64,000 nt of DNA from Delftia tsuruhatensis. GTDB lineage: Bacteria; Pseudomonadota; Gammaproteobacteria; Burkholderiales; Burkholderiaceae_C. The position numbers and the translations under genes are program-made. The DNA lies in NCBI RefSeq assembly GCF_903815225.1, contig NZ_LR813084.1, positions 5,666,001 to 5,730,000 of the forward strand, read 5' to 3'. Positions 52,646-60,215 of the stretch are shown here, piece after piece. The notes under the pieces were generated by a model, which was given only the letters and a program-made list of their open reading frames with translations, had not been told where the DNA came from and ran no database searches. Positions within the stretch are counted from its first letter, which is position 1; every line of letters starts with the position of its first letter.

Positions 52646-54352
52646 TCAGGCGGCCTTGGTGGCCATGCTGGTGGCCGGGATCTGGTCCAGCTTGTTCACC
52701 GGCGGGCCCGAGAACGTGGCTTTGAAATTGCCGATGGCGCGCATGTCGATCTCCAGCAGGAAGGGACCCTTCTTTGTCCAGGCCGACTGGAGCACTGCCG
52801 GCAACTCCTTGAGGTCTTGCACGCGGGCATGGGGCAGCTGGATGGAGGCGCACAGCTGCGCGTAGTCGGGCGTGTGCAGTTCCACATAGCAGCGGCGGCC
52901 GCCGTAGGAGGCGTCCTGGATGTTCTGGATCACGCCGTAGCGCTGGTCGTTCATCAGCACGATCAGGGTGTCGCACTCCTCCTGCACCAGCGTGGCGAGT
53001 TCACCCAGGTTCAGGATGAAGCCGCCATCGCCCGCCAGGCCCAGCGTCTTGCGGCCCGAGCCGGTCACCGCCGCGCCCACGGCCGCGCCGATGGCCATGG
53101 GCATGCCCATACCGATGCCGCCGCCCGTGGCGTGCACGCCCGCGTTGGGCTCGAAAAAGCGCAGCTCGCGGTTGCCCCAGGTGCTGTTGGAGACGGTCAC
53201 GTCACGCACCCAGTTGAAGTGGCGGCCCACGGCCCTTTGCAGCTCCTGCACCAGCACGCTGTACGGGCCCAGGCCGTCGCGCATGGTGGCCACGGCCTCG
53301 TCGTGCACCTGGCGCAGGTCGGCCAGCAGCTCGGGGTCGGCCTTGTAGCCGCGTGCCTCCAGCCGGTCGGCCAGGCCCGTCAGCGCCAGGGCCGAGTCGC
53401 CGCAGACGAAGCCGTCGTCGGCATAGCAGCGGCCCTGCTGGGCGGCGTCCACATCGATGCGCAGCAGCGGGCGCGGCAGCTTGAGTTCGTACTTCAGCGT
53501 CTCGTTGCTGCGCAGGCGCGTGCCCACGGCCAGCATGGCGTCGCAGCGCTGGTAGAAGGCCTCCACGGGCTTCTGGATGTTGTAGGCGCCCAGCGAGGCC
53601 GGATCGTCCTCGGCCACGATGCCGCGGCCCTGGCCCGTGCTGACGATGCCAAAGCCCAGCGCCTTCAGGCGCTGCACGGCCGCGACTGCGTGGCGTGCGC
53701 CGCCACCCAGCCACAGCAACGGGCGGCGTGCCTTGGCCAGCGTGTCGGCCAGCGCATCCAGCGATGCCTCGCTGGGCGCCAGCACGGCCACCGGCAGCGG
53801 CGACAGGTCGGCCGGCATGTCGATCACGGTCTGCTGGATGTCGATGGGGATCTCCACGCTCACCGGCCCCGTGGGCGCGGTCATCGCGGCCTGCACGGCC
53901 GCCTTGAGGGTGGACAGGCAGGTCTCGGCGCTGCGCACGCGGAACGCCGCCTTGGACACGGCGCCCAGCATGGTCAGCTGGTCCGGCGCCTCGTGGATGT
54001 ACGACAGCTTCTGGTCCAGGTACTGCGTCTCGATCTGGCCCGTGATGTGCAGCAGCGGCGTTCCGGCCGTATAGGCCTCCACCAGGCTGCCGGCGATGTT
54101 GCCTGCGGCCGGGCCGGTGCTGGTGATGCACACGCCCAGGCTGGAGGTGGAACGCGCGCAGGCATCGGCCATGTTGCCGGCGCCGGCCTCGCCGCGCGCC
54201 ATCACGAAGCGGACCCTGCCGCGCGCATGCATCGCGTCCAGGATGGGCATGTTGTGGATGGAGATCACGCCGAACGCGGCCTTGACTCCGCAGTGTTCGA
54301 GGAACTGGGCCACAACGGCGCCGACGGTGGTTTTGTTTGCGGTGGATGTCAT
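52646..54352 (-). CDS. Thiamine-diphosphate-dependent decarboxylase/lyase
   Basis: 568 residues of the acetolactate synthase/benzoylformate decarboxylase superfamily: catalytic glutamate in VMARGEAGAGNMADACAR, central domain VLAPSEASLDALAD, and the ThDP/Mg motif GDGGFILNLGELATLV ending MNDQRYG. No FAD-specific signature was recognised and no small regulatory subunit is nearby, so catabolic 2-oxoacid decarboxylation is more likely than branched-chain amino-acid synthesis. Followed by aldehyde dehydrogenase. Confidence 0.88.
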   Translation of the reverse strand: MTSTANKTTVGAVVAQFLEHCGVKAAFGVISIHNMPILDAMHARGRVRFVMARGEAGAGNMADACARSTSSLGVCITSTGPAAGNIAGSLVEAYTAGTPLLHITGQIETQYLDQKLSYIHEAPDQLTMLGAVSKAAFRVRSAETCLSTLKAAVQAAMTAPTGPVSVEIPIDIQQTVIDMPADLSPLPVAVLAPSEASLDALADTLAKARRPLLWLGGGARHAVAAVQRLKALGFGIVSTGQGRGIVAEDDPASLGAYNIQKPVEAFYQRCDAMLAVGTRLRSNETLKYELKLPRPLLRIDVDAAQQGRCYADDGFVCGDSALALTGLADRLEARGYKADPELLADLRQVHDEAVATMRDGLGPYSVLVQELQRAVGRHFNWVRDVTVSNSTWGNRELRFFEPNAGVHATGGGIGMGMPMAIGAAVGAAVTGSGRKTLGLAGDGGFILNLGELATLVQEECDTLIVLMNDQRYGVIQNIQDASYGGRRCYVELHTPDYAQLCASIQLPHARVQDLKELPAVLQSAWTKKGPFLLEIDMRAIGNFKATFSGPPVNKLDQIPATSMATKAA

Positions 54353-54385
54353 GTTCTGCTTTGAAGCGTCTGGTGATCGAAGGCG

Positions 54386-55183
54386 CTACGCCTGCCGAGC
54401 AAGGCCGCCGGAAACATCGATGTGACTGCCGGTGGTGTACGAGGACAGGGGCGTGGCGAGATAGAAGATGGCGCGGGCGGCCTCGTCGGGCGAGCCCAGG
54501 CGGCCCAGGGGAATGGATTTCTTGCGAGCCAGCTCGGCGCTCCAGGCGTCCCAGTCCTGCGATTTGTCCTCGCGCGCCTCGAAGCGGCGACGCCACTGGC
54601 CGGACTCGATCAGGCCGACCAGGATGCCGTTGACGCGCACGCCCTTGGGCGCGAACTCGGTGGCCATGGAGCGCACCAGGTTCTTGAGGCCGGCGCGCGC
54701 GGCCGAGGTGGCCACCATGTGCGGCTCGGGCTGGGAGGCCAGCAGCGAGTTCACGCAGACGATGGCCGGCTGCGCCGTGCGTTCGAGCTGGGGCAGGAAG
54801 GCGCGCGTGGGATGCAGCACCGAGAAGAACTTCAGGTGCAGCTCCTCGGTCCAGGCCGCGTCGTCGGTGCTGGCGAAGGTCGAGACCCGGCCCTGGCCCG
54901 CGTTGTTCACGAGGATGGAGGCCGGACCCAGTTCCGCCTCGCTGTCACGGGCAAATTGCTGCACCTGGGCGGCGTCCAGTACATCGCAGGCCTGGGCGAA
55001 CAGGCGGGCCTCGGGATGGCGTCCGCGCAGTTGCTGCACGGCCTGCTCCAGGCGTTCGGCGCTGCGCCCGCACAGGGCGACGCGCGCGCCCTGCGACAGC
55101 AGCAGATCGACCGTCGCCAGGCCGATGCCCGAAGAGCCGCCGGTGACGACGGCCGTGGTGTCCTTGAGTTGGGAATCAAACAT
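54386..55183 (-). CDS. SDR-family protein with altered active site
   Basis: 265 residues with the Rossmann start VVTGGSSGIG, NNAGQG and a C-terminal TTGSHIDVSGG. The classic Tyr-x-x-x-Lys is not found: at the expected place the sequence reads VATSAARAGLKN, so tyrosine is threonine and lysine is arginine, although the upstream serine (CVNSLLAS) is kept. It overlaps the IclR gene by 8 bp. It may be a divergent reductase using another residue, or a non-catalytic protein. Confidence 0.85.
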   Translation of the reverse strand: MFDSQLKDTTAVVTGGSSGIGLATVDLLLSQGARVALCGRSAERLEQAVQQLRGRHPEARLFAQACDVLDAAQVQQFARDSEAELGPASILVNNAGQGRVSTFASTDDAAWTEELHLKFFSVLHPTRAFLPQLERTAQPAIVCVNSLLASQPEPHMVATSAARAGLKNLVRSMATEFAPKGVRVNGILVGLIESGQWRRRFEAREDKSQDWDAWSAELARKKSIPLGRLGSPDEAARAIFYLATPLSSYTTGSHIDVSGGLARQA

Positions 55184-56048
55184 GGCCGCCTCCTGCGCGC
55201 CGGGAATTGAGGGAAAGCAGCTGGGCCGTCTGCGCCTGCGGGCGGTAGTTCAGCAGCTCGGACAGCTCGGCCGCGGCGGCGCAGACGCCGGCGATCAGGT
55301 CTTCGGCGCGGCCGCCTTCGACATGCTGGGCCGCGATGGTCGTGCCCAGCGCCGCCACGACGCGGCCGCTGTGATCGCGCACGGGGGCGGCGATGGTGCA
55401 GATCGAGGCCTCGTAGAAGCCCTCGCTGAACACATGGCCGCGCGCGCGATCGGCCTCGACCAGGTTGAAAAGGTCGAGCACGGTCTTCGGTGTCTTGGGC
55501 GTGTGCGCCTCCAGGTGTTCCTCGGGATAGAGGGCCCGCAGCTCGGGCAGCGACAGGTCGGCCAGCAGCACGCGGCCCAGGGCCGTGGCATGCGCCGGCA
55601 GCCGCGTGCCCACGCGCACCGAGCTGGTCAGCGGCGTGGGCGGCGTGACCTTGGCCACGTAGACGATGGAGCGGCCGTCGCGCACGACGATGTTGCAGGG
55701 AAAGCGCGTGGCCTCGCACAGCCGCGCGATCACGGGCTGGCCCAGCTCGGTCAGGTCCATGGACGAGAGGAACTCGAATCCCAGGCGCAGCACGGACAGG
55801 CCCAGGCGGTAGTCGTTGCTGCCTTCGGTGCGCTGCAAGAAGCCCATGGCCTCCAGCGTGTTGAGCATGCGGAACACCGTGGCACGCGGCAGCTGCAGGC
55901 GGCGCGCCAGCTCGGGCGCACCCAGCGTGGCATTGCCGCGCCCGAACTCCTGCAGCAGGCGCAGGCCACGCTCCAGCGCGGGCACCATGTATTTGTCGGT
56001 ACCGTTGTCCGCGCTCTCGGCGTTCTCGGAAGAGGTGGTGTCGGTCAT
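55176..56048 (-). CDS. IclR-family regulator of the large catabolic operon
   Basis: 290 residues: N-terminal winged HTH (PALERGLRLLQEFGRGNATL, LARRLQLPRATVFRMLNTLE) and C-terminal effector domain with RFPCNIVVRDGRSIVYVAKV. Located second in the operon between two SDR genes, so probably autoregulatory. A 14-bp palindrome ahead of the first gene is a good operator candidate. IclR regulators typically respond to aromatic acids or pathway intermediates. Confidence 0.92.
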   Translation of the reverse strand: MTDTTSSENAESADNGTDKYMVPALERGLRLLQEFGRGNATLGAPELARRLQLPRATVFRMLNTLEAMGFLQRTEGSNDYRLGLSVLRLGFEFLSSMDLTELGQPVIARLCEATRFPCNIVVRDGRSIVYVAKVTPPTPLTSSVRVGTRLPAHATALGRVLLADLSLPELRALYPEEHLEAHTPKTPKTVLDLFNLVEADRARGHVFSEGFYEASICTIAAPVRDHSGRVVAALGTTIAAQHVEGGRAEDLIAGVCAAAAELSELLNYRPQAQTAQLLSLNSRRAGGGHV

Positions 56049-56060
56049 GGCGAAACCCCT

Positions 56061-56831
56061 TCAATTCATCACGAAGCCGCCGTTGACGGGAAGGACCTGG
56101 CCAGTGACAAAGCGCGCGCCATCGGACAGCGCATAGGCCACGGCGCCCGACACATCCTCGGGCCGCTGCTCGCGCTGCAGCGCACGCTGGTCGATATACA
56201 GGCGGTGGCGGTGCTCGGGCACGTATTCCGTGGCCTCCACCAGCACCAGGCCCGGGGCCACGGCATTGATGGTGATGCCGTCGGCGCCCAGCTCGCGCGC
56301 CATGGAGCGCGTCATGGCCATCACGGCGCCCTTGCTGGCCACATAGGCCATCAGGTTGGGGGCGCCCCACAGGGCCGTGTCGGACGCCAGGTTGACGATG
56401 GCGCCCCGGCCGCTGTCGCGCAGCGCGGCGCGGCAGGCACGCGTCATCAGCCACACGCCGCGCACGTTGACGTTCATCACCTGGTCCCACTTGTCCAGGG
56501 AGATGTCGTCCATGCCCTTGCCGCCCGAATCGGTCACGGCCGCGTTGTTGACCAGGCCGTCCAGCCCGCCCAGCGCCTGCACCGCCTGCTGCGCGCAGCG
56601 CTTGATCGATTCCGGGTTGCCGGCATCCAGGCCGAAGCCGTGCGCCTCATGGCCCTGCGCGCGCAGCGTGGCCACGGACTGGGCCAGCAGCTCCTCGCGC
56701 AGATCGGCCATGGCGACACGCGCGCCCTGTTCGCAAAAGGCCTTGGCGAACGCAAAACCCAGGCCGCGGGCCGAGCCTGTGACCAGGATGCGGCGGCCGG
56801 CGAGCAGGCCTGTGGAGGGCGTGGTGTTCAT
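56061..56831 (-). CDS. SDR-family oxidoreductase
   Basis: 256 residues with a complete classical SDR set: VTGSARGLGFAFA cofactor loop, NNAAV, catalytic serine in NLASDTALWG and YVASKGAVMAM (Tyr and Lys present), and PVNGGFVMN at the end. The ATG at 56831 has AGGAAC upstream. First gene of the long minus-strand operon. Probably an alcohol or dihydrodiol dehydrogenase of the pathway. Confidence 0.92.
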   Translation of the reverse strand: MNTTPSTGLLAGRRILVTGSARGLGFAFAKAFCEQGARVAMADLREELLAQSVATLRAQGHEAHGFGLDAGNPESIKRCAQQAVQALGGLDGLVNNAAVTDSGGKGMDDISLDKWDQVMNVNVRGVWLMTRACRAALRDSGRGAIVNLASDTALWGAPNLMAYVASKGAVMAMTRSMARELGADGITINAVAPGLVLVEATEYVPEHRHRLYIDQRALQREQRPEDVSGAVAYALSDGARFVTGQVLPVNGGFVMN

Positions 56832-56863
56832 GGCGTTCCTCAATCGAAGGGGGTTTGTGTCTG

Positions 56864-56900
56864 TTTCAAATTTGAAATGACACTTTTTTCTTGAAACAAG
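56864..56900 (-). promoter_or_regulatory. Candidate IclR operator/promoter of the 12-gene operon
   Basis: Perfect 14-bp palindrome TTTCAAATTTGAAA (56864-56877), and a further half-site TTGAAACAAG at 56891-56900, in a very AT-rich patch 33-69 bp ahead of the first SDR ATG. The size and symmetry fit IclR-family operators. Confidence 0.55.
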
Positions 56901-57053
56901 CGTGAGTTTAGGACTGATGGGGTGGTGAGCTATCAGGGAAAACACGGAGGCGTGTGGGAAATGGATGACAGAGGTGTGTCGGGGTGTGTGTTTTCGAGGC
57001 TTTTTTGATGCTTCCTTGGTCTGCTTTAGACGCATGCCCGGCCGGCGGGCAGA

Positions 57054-57615
57054 GGCCGGGTTTCGGCCCGGCGGCCGACCTACTTTCTTGTCTTGCTACA
57101 AGAAAGTAGGCAAAGAAAAGCACCCGAATGCCCGCGACCCCTGCGCTTCGCTCCGGGGCAACCTGCGTCGTGGCGGTTGCGGGGCGTTGTTGCGGGCCGT
57201 CGCTACGCTCGGCCCTGGTTTGAAAGCGAGCGCAGCGATGCGTTGGCTGTTGGCTGTTGGCTGTTGGCTGTTGGCTGTTGGCTGTTGGCTGCTGGCTGCT
57301 GGCTGCTGGCTGCTGGCTGCTGGCTGCTGGCTGCTGGCTGTTCTACAGCCTTCCCCCTCTGCCCACGCCTGCGTTGGGCGGGATGCGGGGTGGCAGCCCT
57401 GCCGAAGGACAGGGCTGCTTCGTGATCTGACTTGCCGCAGTTGTCTGAGCGGAGCGCGCCAGCGCGCAGCGAGTTCTGCGGCGCACCCCGCATCCCGCCC
57501 AACGCAGGTCGCCCGTAGCGAAGCGAAGGGTCGTGGGCAGTGGGGGCGCGCTTCTTTGCTTACTTTCTTATCGCGCGATAAGAAAGTAAGTCGCCCGCCG
57601 GGGCGAGACCCGGCC
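57054..57615. repeat. 562-bp composite palindromic repeat element
   Basis: Two 114-bp arms in inverted orientation (57054-57167 and 57502-57615), roughly 75-80% alike by eye, enclose structured DNA. Each arm carries its own strong palindrome: a 13-bp stem with 6-base loop at 57079-57110 in the left arm, and a perfect 32-bp palindrome at 57559-57590 in the right. Inside are a perfect 25-bp inverted repeat (57368-57392 with 57484-57508), a 9-bp hairpin (57393-57401 with 57410-57418) and a tandem heptamer array. No transposase or convincing gene is present. It looks like a non-autonomous intergenic repeat of the kind scattered in Comamonadaceae genomes (family identity from memory). Confidence 0.75.
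57242..57340 (+). repeat. Tandem heptanucleotide repeat, 14 copies in two variants
   Basis: Seven copies of GTTGGCT followed without interruption by seven copies of GCTGGCT (98 bp plus one base). The two variants differ only at the second base. The unit length is not a multiple of three, so any open frame across it changes with copy number. A likely slippage-prone, strain-variable locus. Confidence 0.95.
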
Positions 57616-57692
57616 TCGAAAAACAACCACCCGGCAGGGTCAAAAACCCGTCAAGGCAACGGCGAGTGCGGGTGCAATTGCAAGATCAAAAA

Positions 57693-58448
57693 TCAGACAG
57701 CAAGCCGCCGCAAAAACCCATCCACCACCCGCAACGCATACCGACTCGCCACCACCCTCACGAACTCCGCAAAGTCCACATGCGCACTGTCATCCGCCCG
57801 ATCGGAAACCGTCCGCATGGCCGCAAACGGCACGCCATAGTCCAGGCAGGCCTGCGCCACGGCGGCGCCTTCCATCTCCACCGCCAGCACCTCGTGCCCT
57901 GCAGCACGCAGGCCCTGCGCCAGGGCGCAAGAAGCGCCCGCCGTGCCCACGAACTGGTCACCGCTGGCAATCAGCCCCTGGTGCGCGCGCGGCGCCGTGG
58001 TGGCGTGGGCGGCGCGCAGGTCTTCGCCCGCATCGGCTACGCAGGCCTGGGCTGCGGCCAGGAGCGCGGCCGTCATTTCGGGGTCGCAGGGCAGGCGCGT
58101 GCGGCCGTAGCCGGGCATCTCCCAGCGCGGGAAGATGGGCGAGGCATCCAGGTCGTGCTGCAGGTATTCGCTGGCGATCACCACATCGCCCACCTGCACG
58201 CCATCGCCCAGGCCGCCGGCCACGCCGGTGAAGGCGATGCGGCGCACGCCGAAGCGCTCGATCAGCGCCGTGGCCGTGGTGGCGGCCGCCACCTTGCCTA
58301 TGCCCGACAGCGCACAGACCATGTCGTGCCCATGCAGGCGTCCGCGCCAGAACATGCGGCCGGCGTGGGCCGTGCCCTGGGCGTCGGACATGGCATGGAC
58401 CAGGCCTTCCTGTTCCTGCGGCAGGGCACTGAGGATGGCGATGGTCAT
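57693..58448 (-). CDS. 5'-methylthioadenosine/S-adenosylhomocysteine nucleosidase family protein
   Basis: 251 residues from the ATG at 58448 (MTIAILSALPQEQEGL). Purine nucleoside phosphorylase-like fold with GIGKVAAATTATALIERFG, AVEMEGAAVAQAC (ribose-binding MEGAA motif) and the catalytic aspartate in RTVSDRADDS. It salvages adenine and thioribose or homocysteine from methyl-transfer by-products. A terminator separates it from the nadX operon upstream, so it appears to be transcribed alone; the composite repeat begins 78 bp after its stop. Confidence 0.9.
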   Translation of the reverse strand: MTIAILSALPQEQEGLVHAMSDAQGTAHAGRMFWRGRLHGHDMVCALSGIGKVAAATTATALIERFGVRRIAFTGVAGGLGDGVQVGDVVIASEYLQHDLDASPIFPRWEMPGYGRTRLPCDPEMTAALLAAAQACVADAGEDLRAAHATTAPRAHQGLIASGDQFVGTAGASCALAQGLRAAGHEVLAVEMEGAAVAQACLDYGVPFAAMRTVSDRADDSAHVDFAEFVRVVASRYALRVVDGFLRRLAV

Positions 58449-58475
58449 GGAGGCTTCTCTTTCAACGGCACAGGC

Positions 58476-58503
58476 AAAAAGCAAAGGCGGCCCGGGGGCC
58501 GCC
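58476..58503 (-). terminator. Rho-independent terminator after nadX
   Basis: On the minus strand GGCGGCCC (58503-58496), a two-base tip, GGGCCGCC (58493-58486), then a T-rich tract (58485-58476). It lies 32 bp after the aspartate dehydrogenase stop. Confidence 0.8.
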
Positions 58504-58534
58504 TATTGTGCCGCGACCCTGCGCCCGGCCCGGC

Positions 58535-59338
58535 TCAGATGGCGATGGCCGTGGCCTCGTTGAGCACGGCGCGCACCACGCTGTAGACGGTGAGGGCCGA
58601 GGTCTTGGGATTGGCCGCCAGCGGCTTGCCGCGCATGGTCAATTCCATGGACCCGAAGGCGCCGCGCGCGGCCACATGGTGCACGTTCTCGTCCACGCCC
58701 GGATCGGCGTACAGGCGCACCGTGGTCCGGTCCAGGCCCATGCCGGCCAGCGACAGGGTGGCGGCCACGTTGGCGTTCTTCGGATAGAGCTGGGCGGCCT
58801 CGCGTGCGCTGCCTTCGAAGATGCAGAAGGCTTCCTTGAGGCTGGCGAGGTCGCAGCGCTGTTCTGCGGGCGTGCCGGTCCAGGCCAGGGGCGGCTTGCG
58901 GCCGGTGTAGACCACTTCATCCAGGCCGCCGATGCGCGCGGCGGCCAGCGCGTCCACACCGCCGATGGCACCCGACAGCAATTGCACCTGGGTGTCTCCG
59001 GCCTCGGCCGCCGCCTGCACGGCCTCGGCCATGCCCGGGGCGCTGAGCGCGCCGATGGAGGCCACGACGGCAGGAATGCCGCGCCGCAGGGCGGGCAGCA
59101 CATGCTCCTCGATGGCGGCATGGCCCGCGCACTCCACGATGAGGTCGGGCAGGTCTTCGGCCTCCAGCGCAGCCACGGCACGCGCCTGGGGTGCATGCAG
59201 GGCCAGGGTGGCGCGCACAGCGTCGGTCACGTCCGGCACAAGCACCCAGCCCACCTGCACGGCGGCATGTCCCTTGAGCAGTTCGAGCACGCTGGCGCCA
59301 ATCGCACCGCAGCCAATCACAGCAATCTTCATCGTCAT
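58535..59338 (-). CDS. nadX: L-aspartate dehydrogenase
   Basis: 267 residues: NAD-binding N-domain (MKIAVIGCGAIGASVLELL) and the aspartate-dehydrogenase C-domain with SGAIGGVDALAAARIGG and the conserved histidines in DENVHHVAARGAFG (220-221). It interconverts aspartate with iminoaspartate, which hydrolyses to oxaloacetate and ammonia. In NAD synthesis NadX replaces NadB, but here no nadA or nadC is near; it closes an operon with cupin, hydrolase and IclR genes, so a catabolic role is more likely. Confidence 0.92.
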   Translation of the reverse strand: MTMKIAVIGCGAIGASVLELLKGHAAVQVGWVLVPDVTDAVRATLALHAPQARAVAALEAEDLPDLIVECAGHAAIEEHVLPALRRGIPAVVASIGALSAPGMAEAVQAAAEAGDTQVQLLSGAIGGVDALAAARIGGLDEVVYTGRKPPLAWTGTPAEQRCDLASLKEAFCIFEGSAREAAQLYPKNANVAATLSLAGMGLDRTTVRLYADPGVDENVHHVAARGAFGSMELTMRGKPLAANPKTSALTVYSVVRAVLNEATAIAI

Positions 59339-59386
59339 ATCTTTCTGGGAAGGAATGCGCTGGCGGCCGGTGTGCCCACCATCCGT

Positions 59387-60193
59387 TCAGCGCAGAAAAC
59401 CGGGATGCTGGGCACGCAGGTGGCCGGCCAGTTCATCAGCGGCGGCACGTACCTGCTCCACCCAGTCGGCCATGCGGCCGGGAGCGATTTCGGTGAAGGC
59501 CACGGCCATGCCCAGGCCCGCCACGATGCGCCCCTGCGCATCGCGCACGGGCGCGGCGATGCTGGAGACGCCGGGCTCGTAGAAGCCCTCGCCCATGGCG
59601 TAGCCGCGTTCATGGTCCTGCTGCAGCAACTGCAGCAACTGTTCCACGCTGCGCGGCGTGCTTTCCGAGAACTGGGGCAGTTCGCTGCCGCCGAACAGGG
59701 CGCGCAGCTGGTCCGCATCCATGTCCTGCAGCAGGGCGCGGCCCAGCACGGTGGCATGGGCCGGCAGGCGCGAGCCCACGCGCACGGCGCCCTGGAAGGC
59801 GCCGGCCGGCGCAATGCGCGCCACGTAGACCACGGAGGTGCCGTCCAGCAGTGCCAGGTTGGTGGTGAAGCCCAGGCGCTCGCACAGCGACTGCAGCACG
59901 GGCTCGGCCAGCTGGGCCAGCGGCTGGGTGGACAGGTAGTCATAGCCCAGGCGCAGCACGGCCAGGCCCAGCCGGTATTCGGTGCCCGAGCGTTGCAGAT
60001 ACCCCATGCCCTCCAGCGTCGTCAGCATCCGGAACACCGTGGACCGGGGCAGCGCCAGGGTGCGCGCCAGGTCGGGCGCGCTCCAAACGGGCTGCGAGGG
60101 GCTGAAGCAGGCCAGCAGGCGCAGGCCGCGCTCCAGCGCGGGAACGGTGTAGCGGTCGTTGTCGGTAGAGAGGGTTTCGGAGGTATCGCTCAT
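59387..60193 (-). CDS. IclR-family regulator of the cupin/hydrolase/nadX operon
   Basis: 268 residues, HTH near PALERGLRLLACFSPSQPVW, LARTLALPRSTVFRMLTTLE and effector domain VARIAPAGAFQGAVRVGSRL. It strongly resembles the IclR protein at 55176 (same blocks RLPAHAT.LGR.LL and the C-terminal GL.....T arrangement), suggesting two paralogous regulators for neighbouring operons. Probably autoregulated at the palindrome near 61671. Confidence 0.92.
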   Translation of the reverse strand: MSDTSETLSTDNDRYTVPALERGLRLLACFSPSQPVWSAPDLARTLALPRSTVFRMLTTLEGMGYLQRSGTEYRLGLAVLRLGYDYLSTQPLAQLAEPVLQSLCERLGFTTNLALLDGTSVVYVARIAPAGAFQGAVRVGSRLPAHATVLGRALLQDMDADQLRALFGGSELPQFSESTPRSVEQLLQLLQQDHERGYAMGEGFYEPGVSSIAAPVRDAQGRIVAGLGMAVAFTEIAPGRMADWVEQVRAAADELAGHLRAQHPGFLR

Positions 60194-60215
60194 CGCAGTT
60201 CGGGCCGGTAGGCCA

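Noticed and set aside
52646..54352. Biosynthetic acetolactate synthase large subunit
   Set aside because: No ilvN-like small subunit or ilvC nearby, and the catabolic operon context favours a decarboxylase.
57242..57340. CRISPR-like repeat array
   Set aside because: Units are 7 bp, directly abutting, with no spacers and no cas genes in the window.
57054..57615. Insertion sequence or complete transposon
   Set aside because: Inverted arms exist, but no transposase frame, and no clear target-site duplication was seen at the ends.
56965..57840. Open frame of 291 codons across the composite repeat
   Set aside because: It runs through palindromes and the heptamer array (giving cyclic LLAVGCW-type sequence), has no family similarity or ribosome-binding site, and enters the nucleosidase gene antisense.
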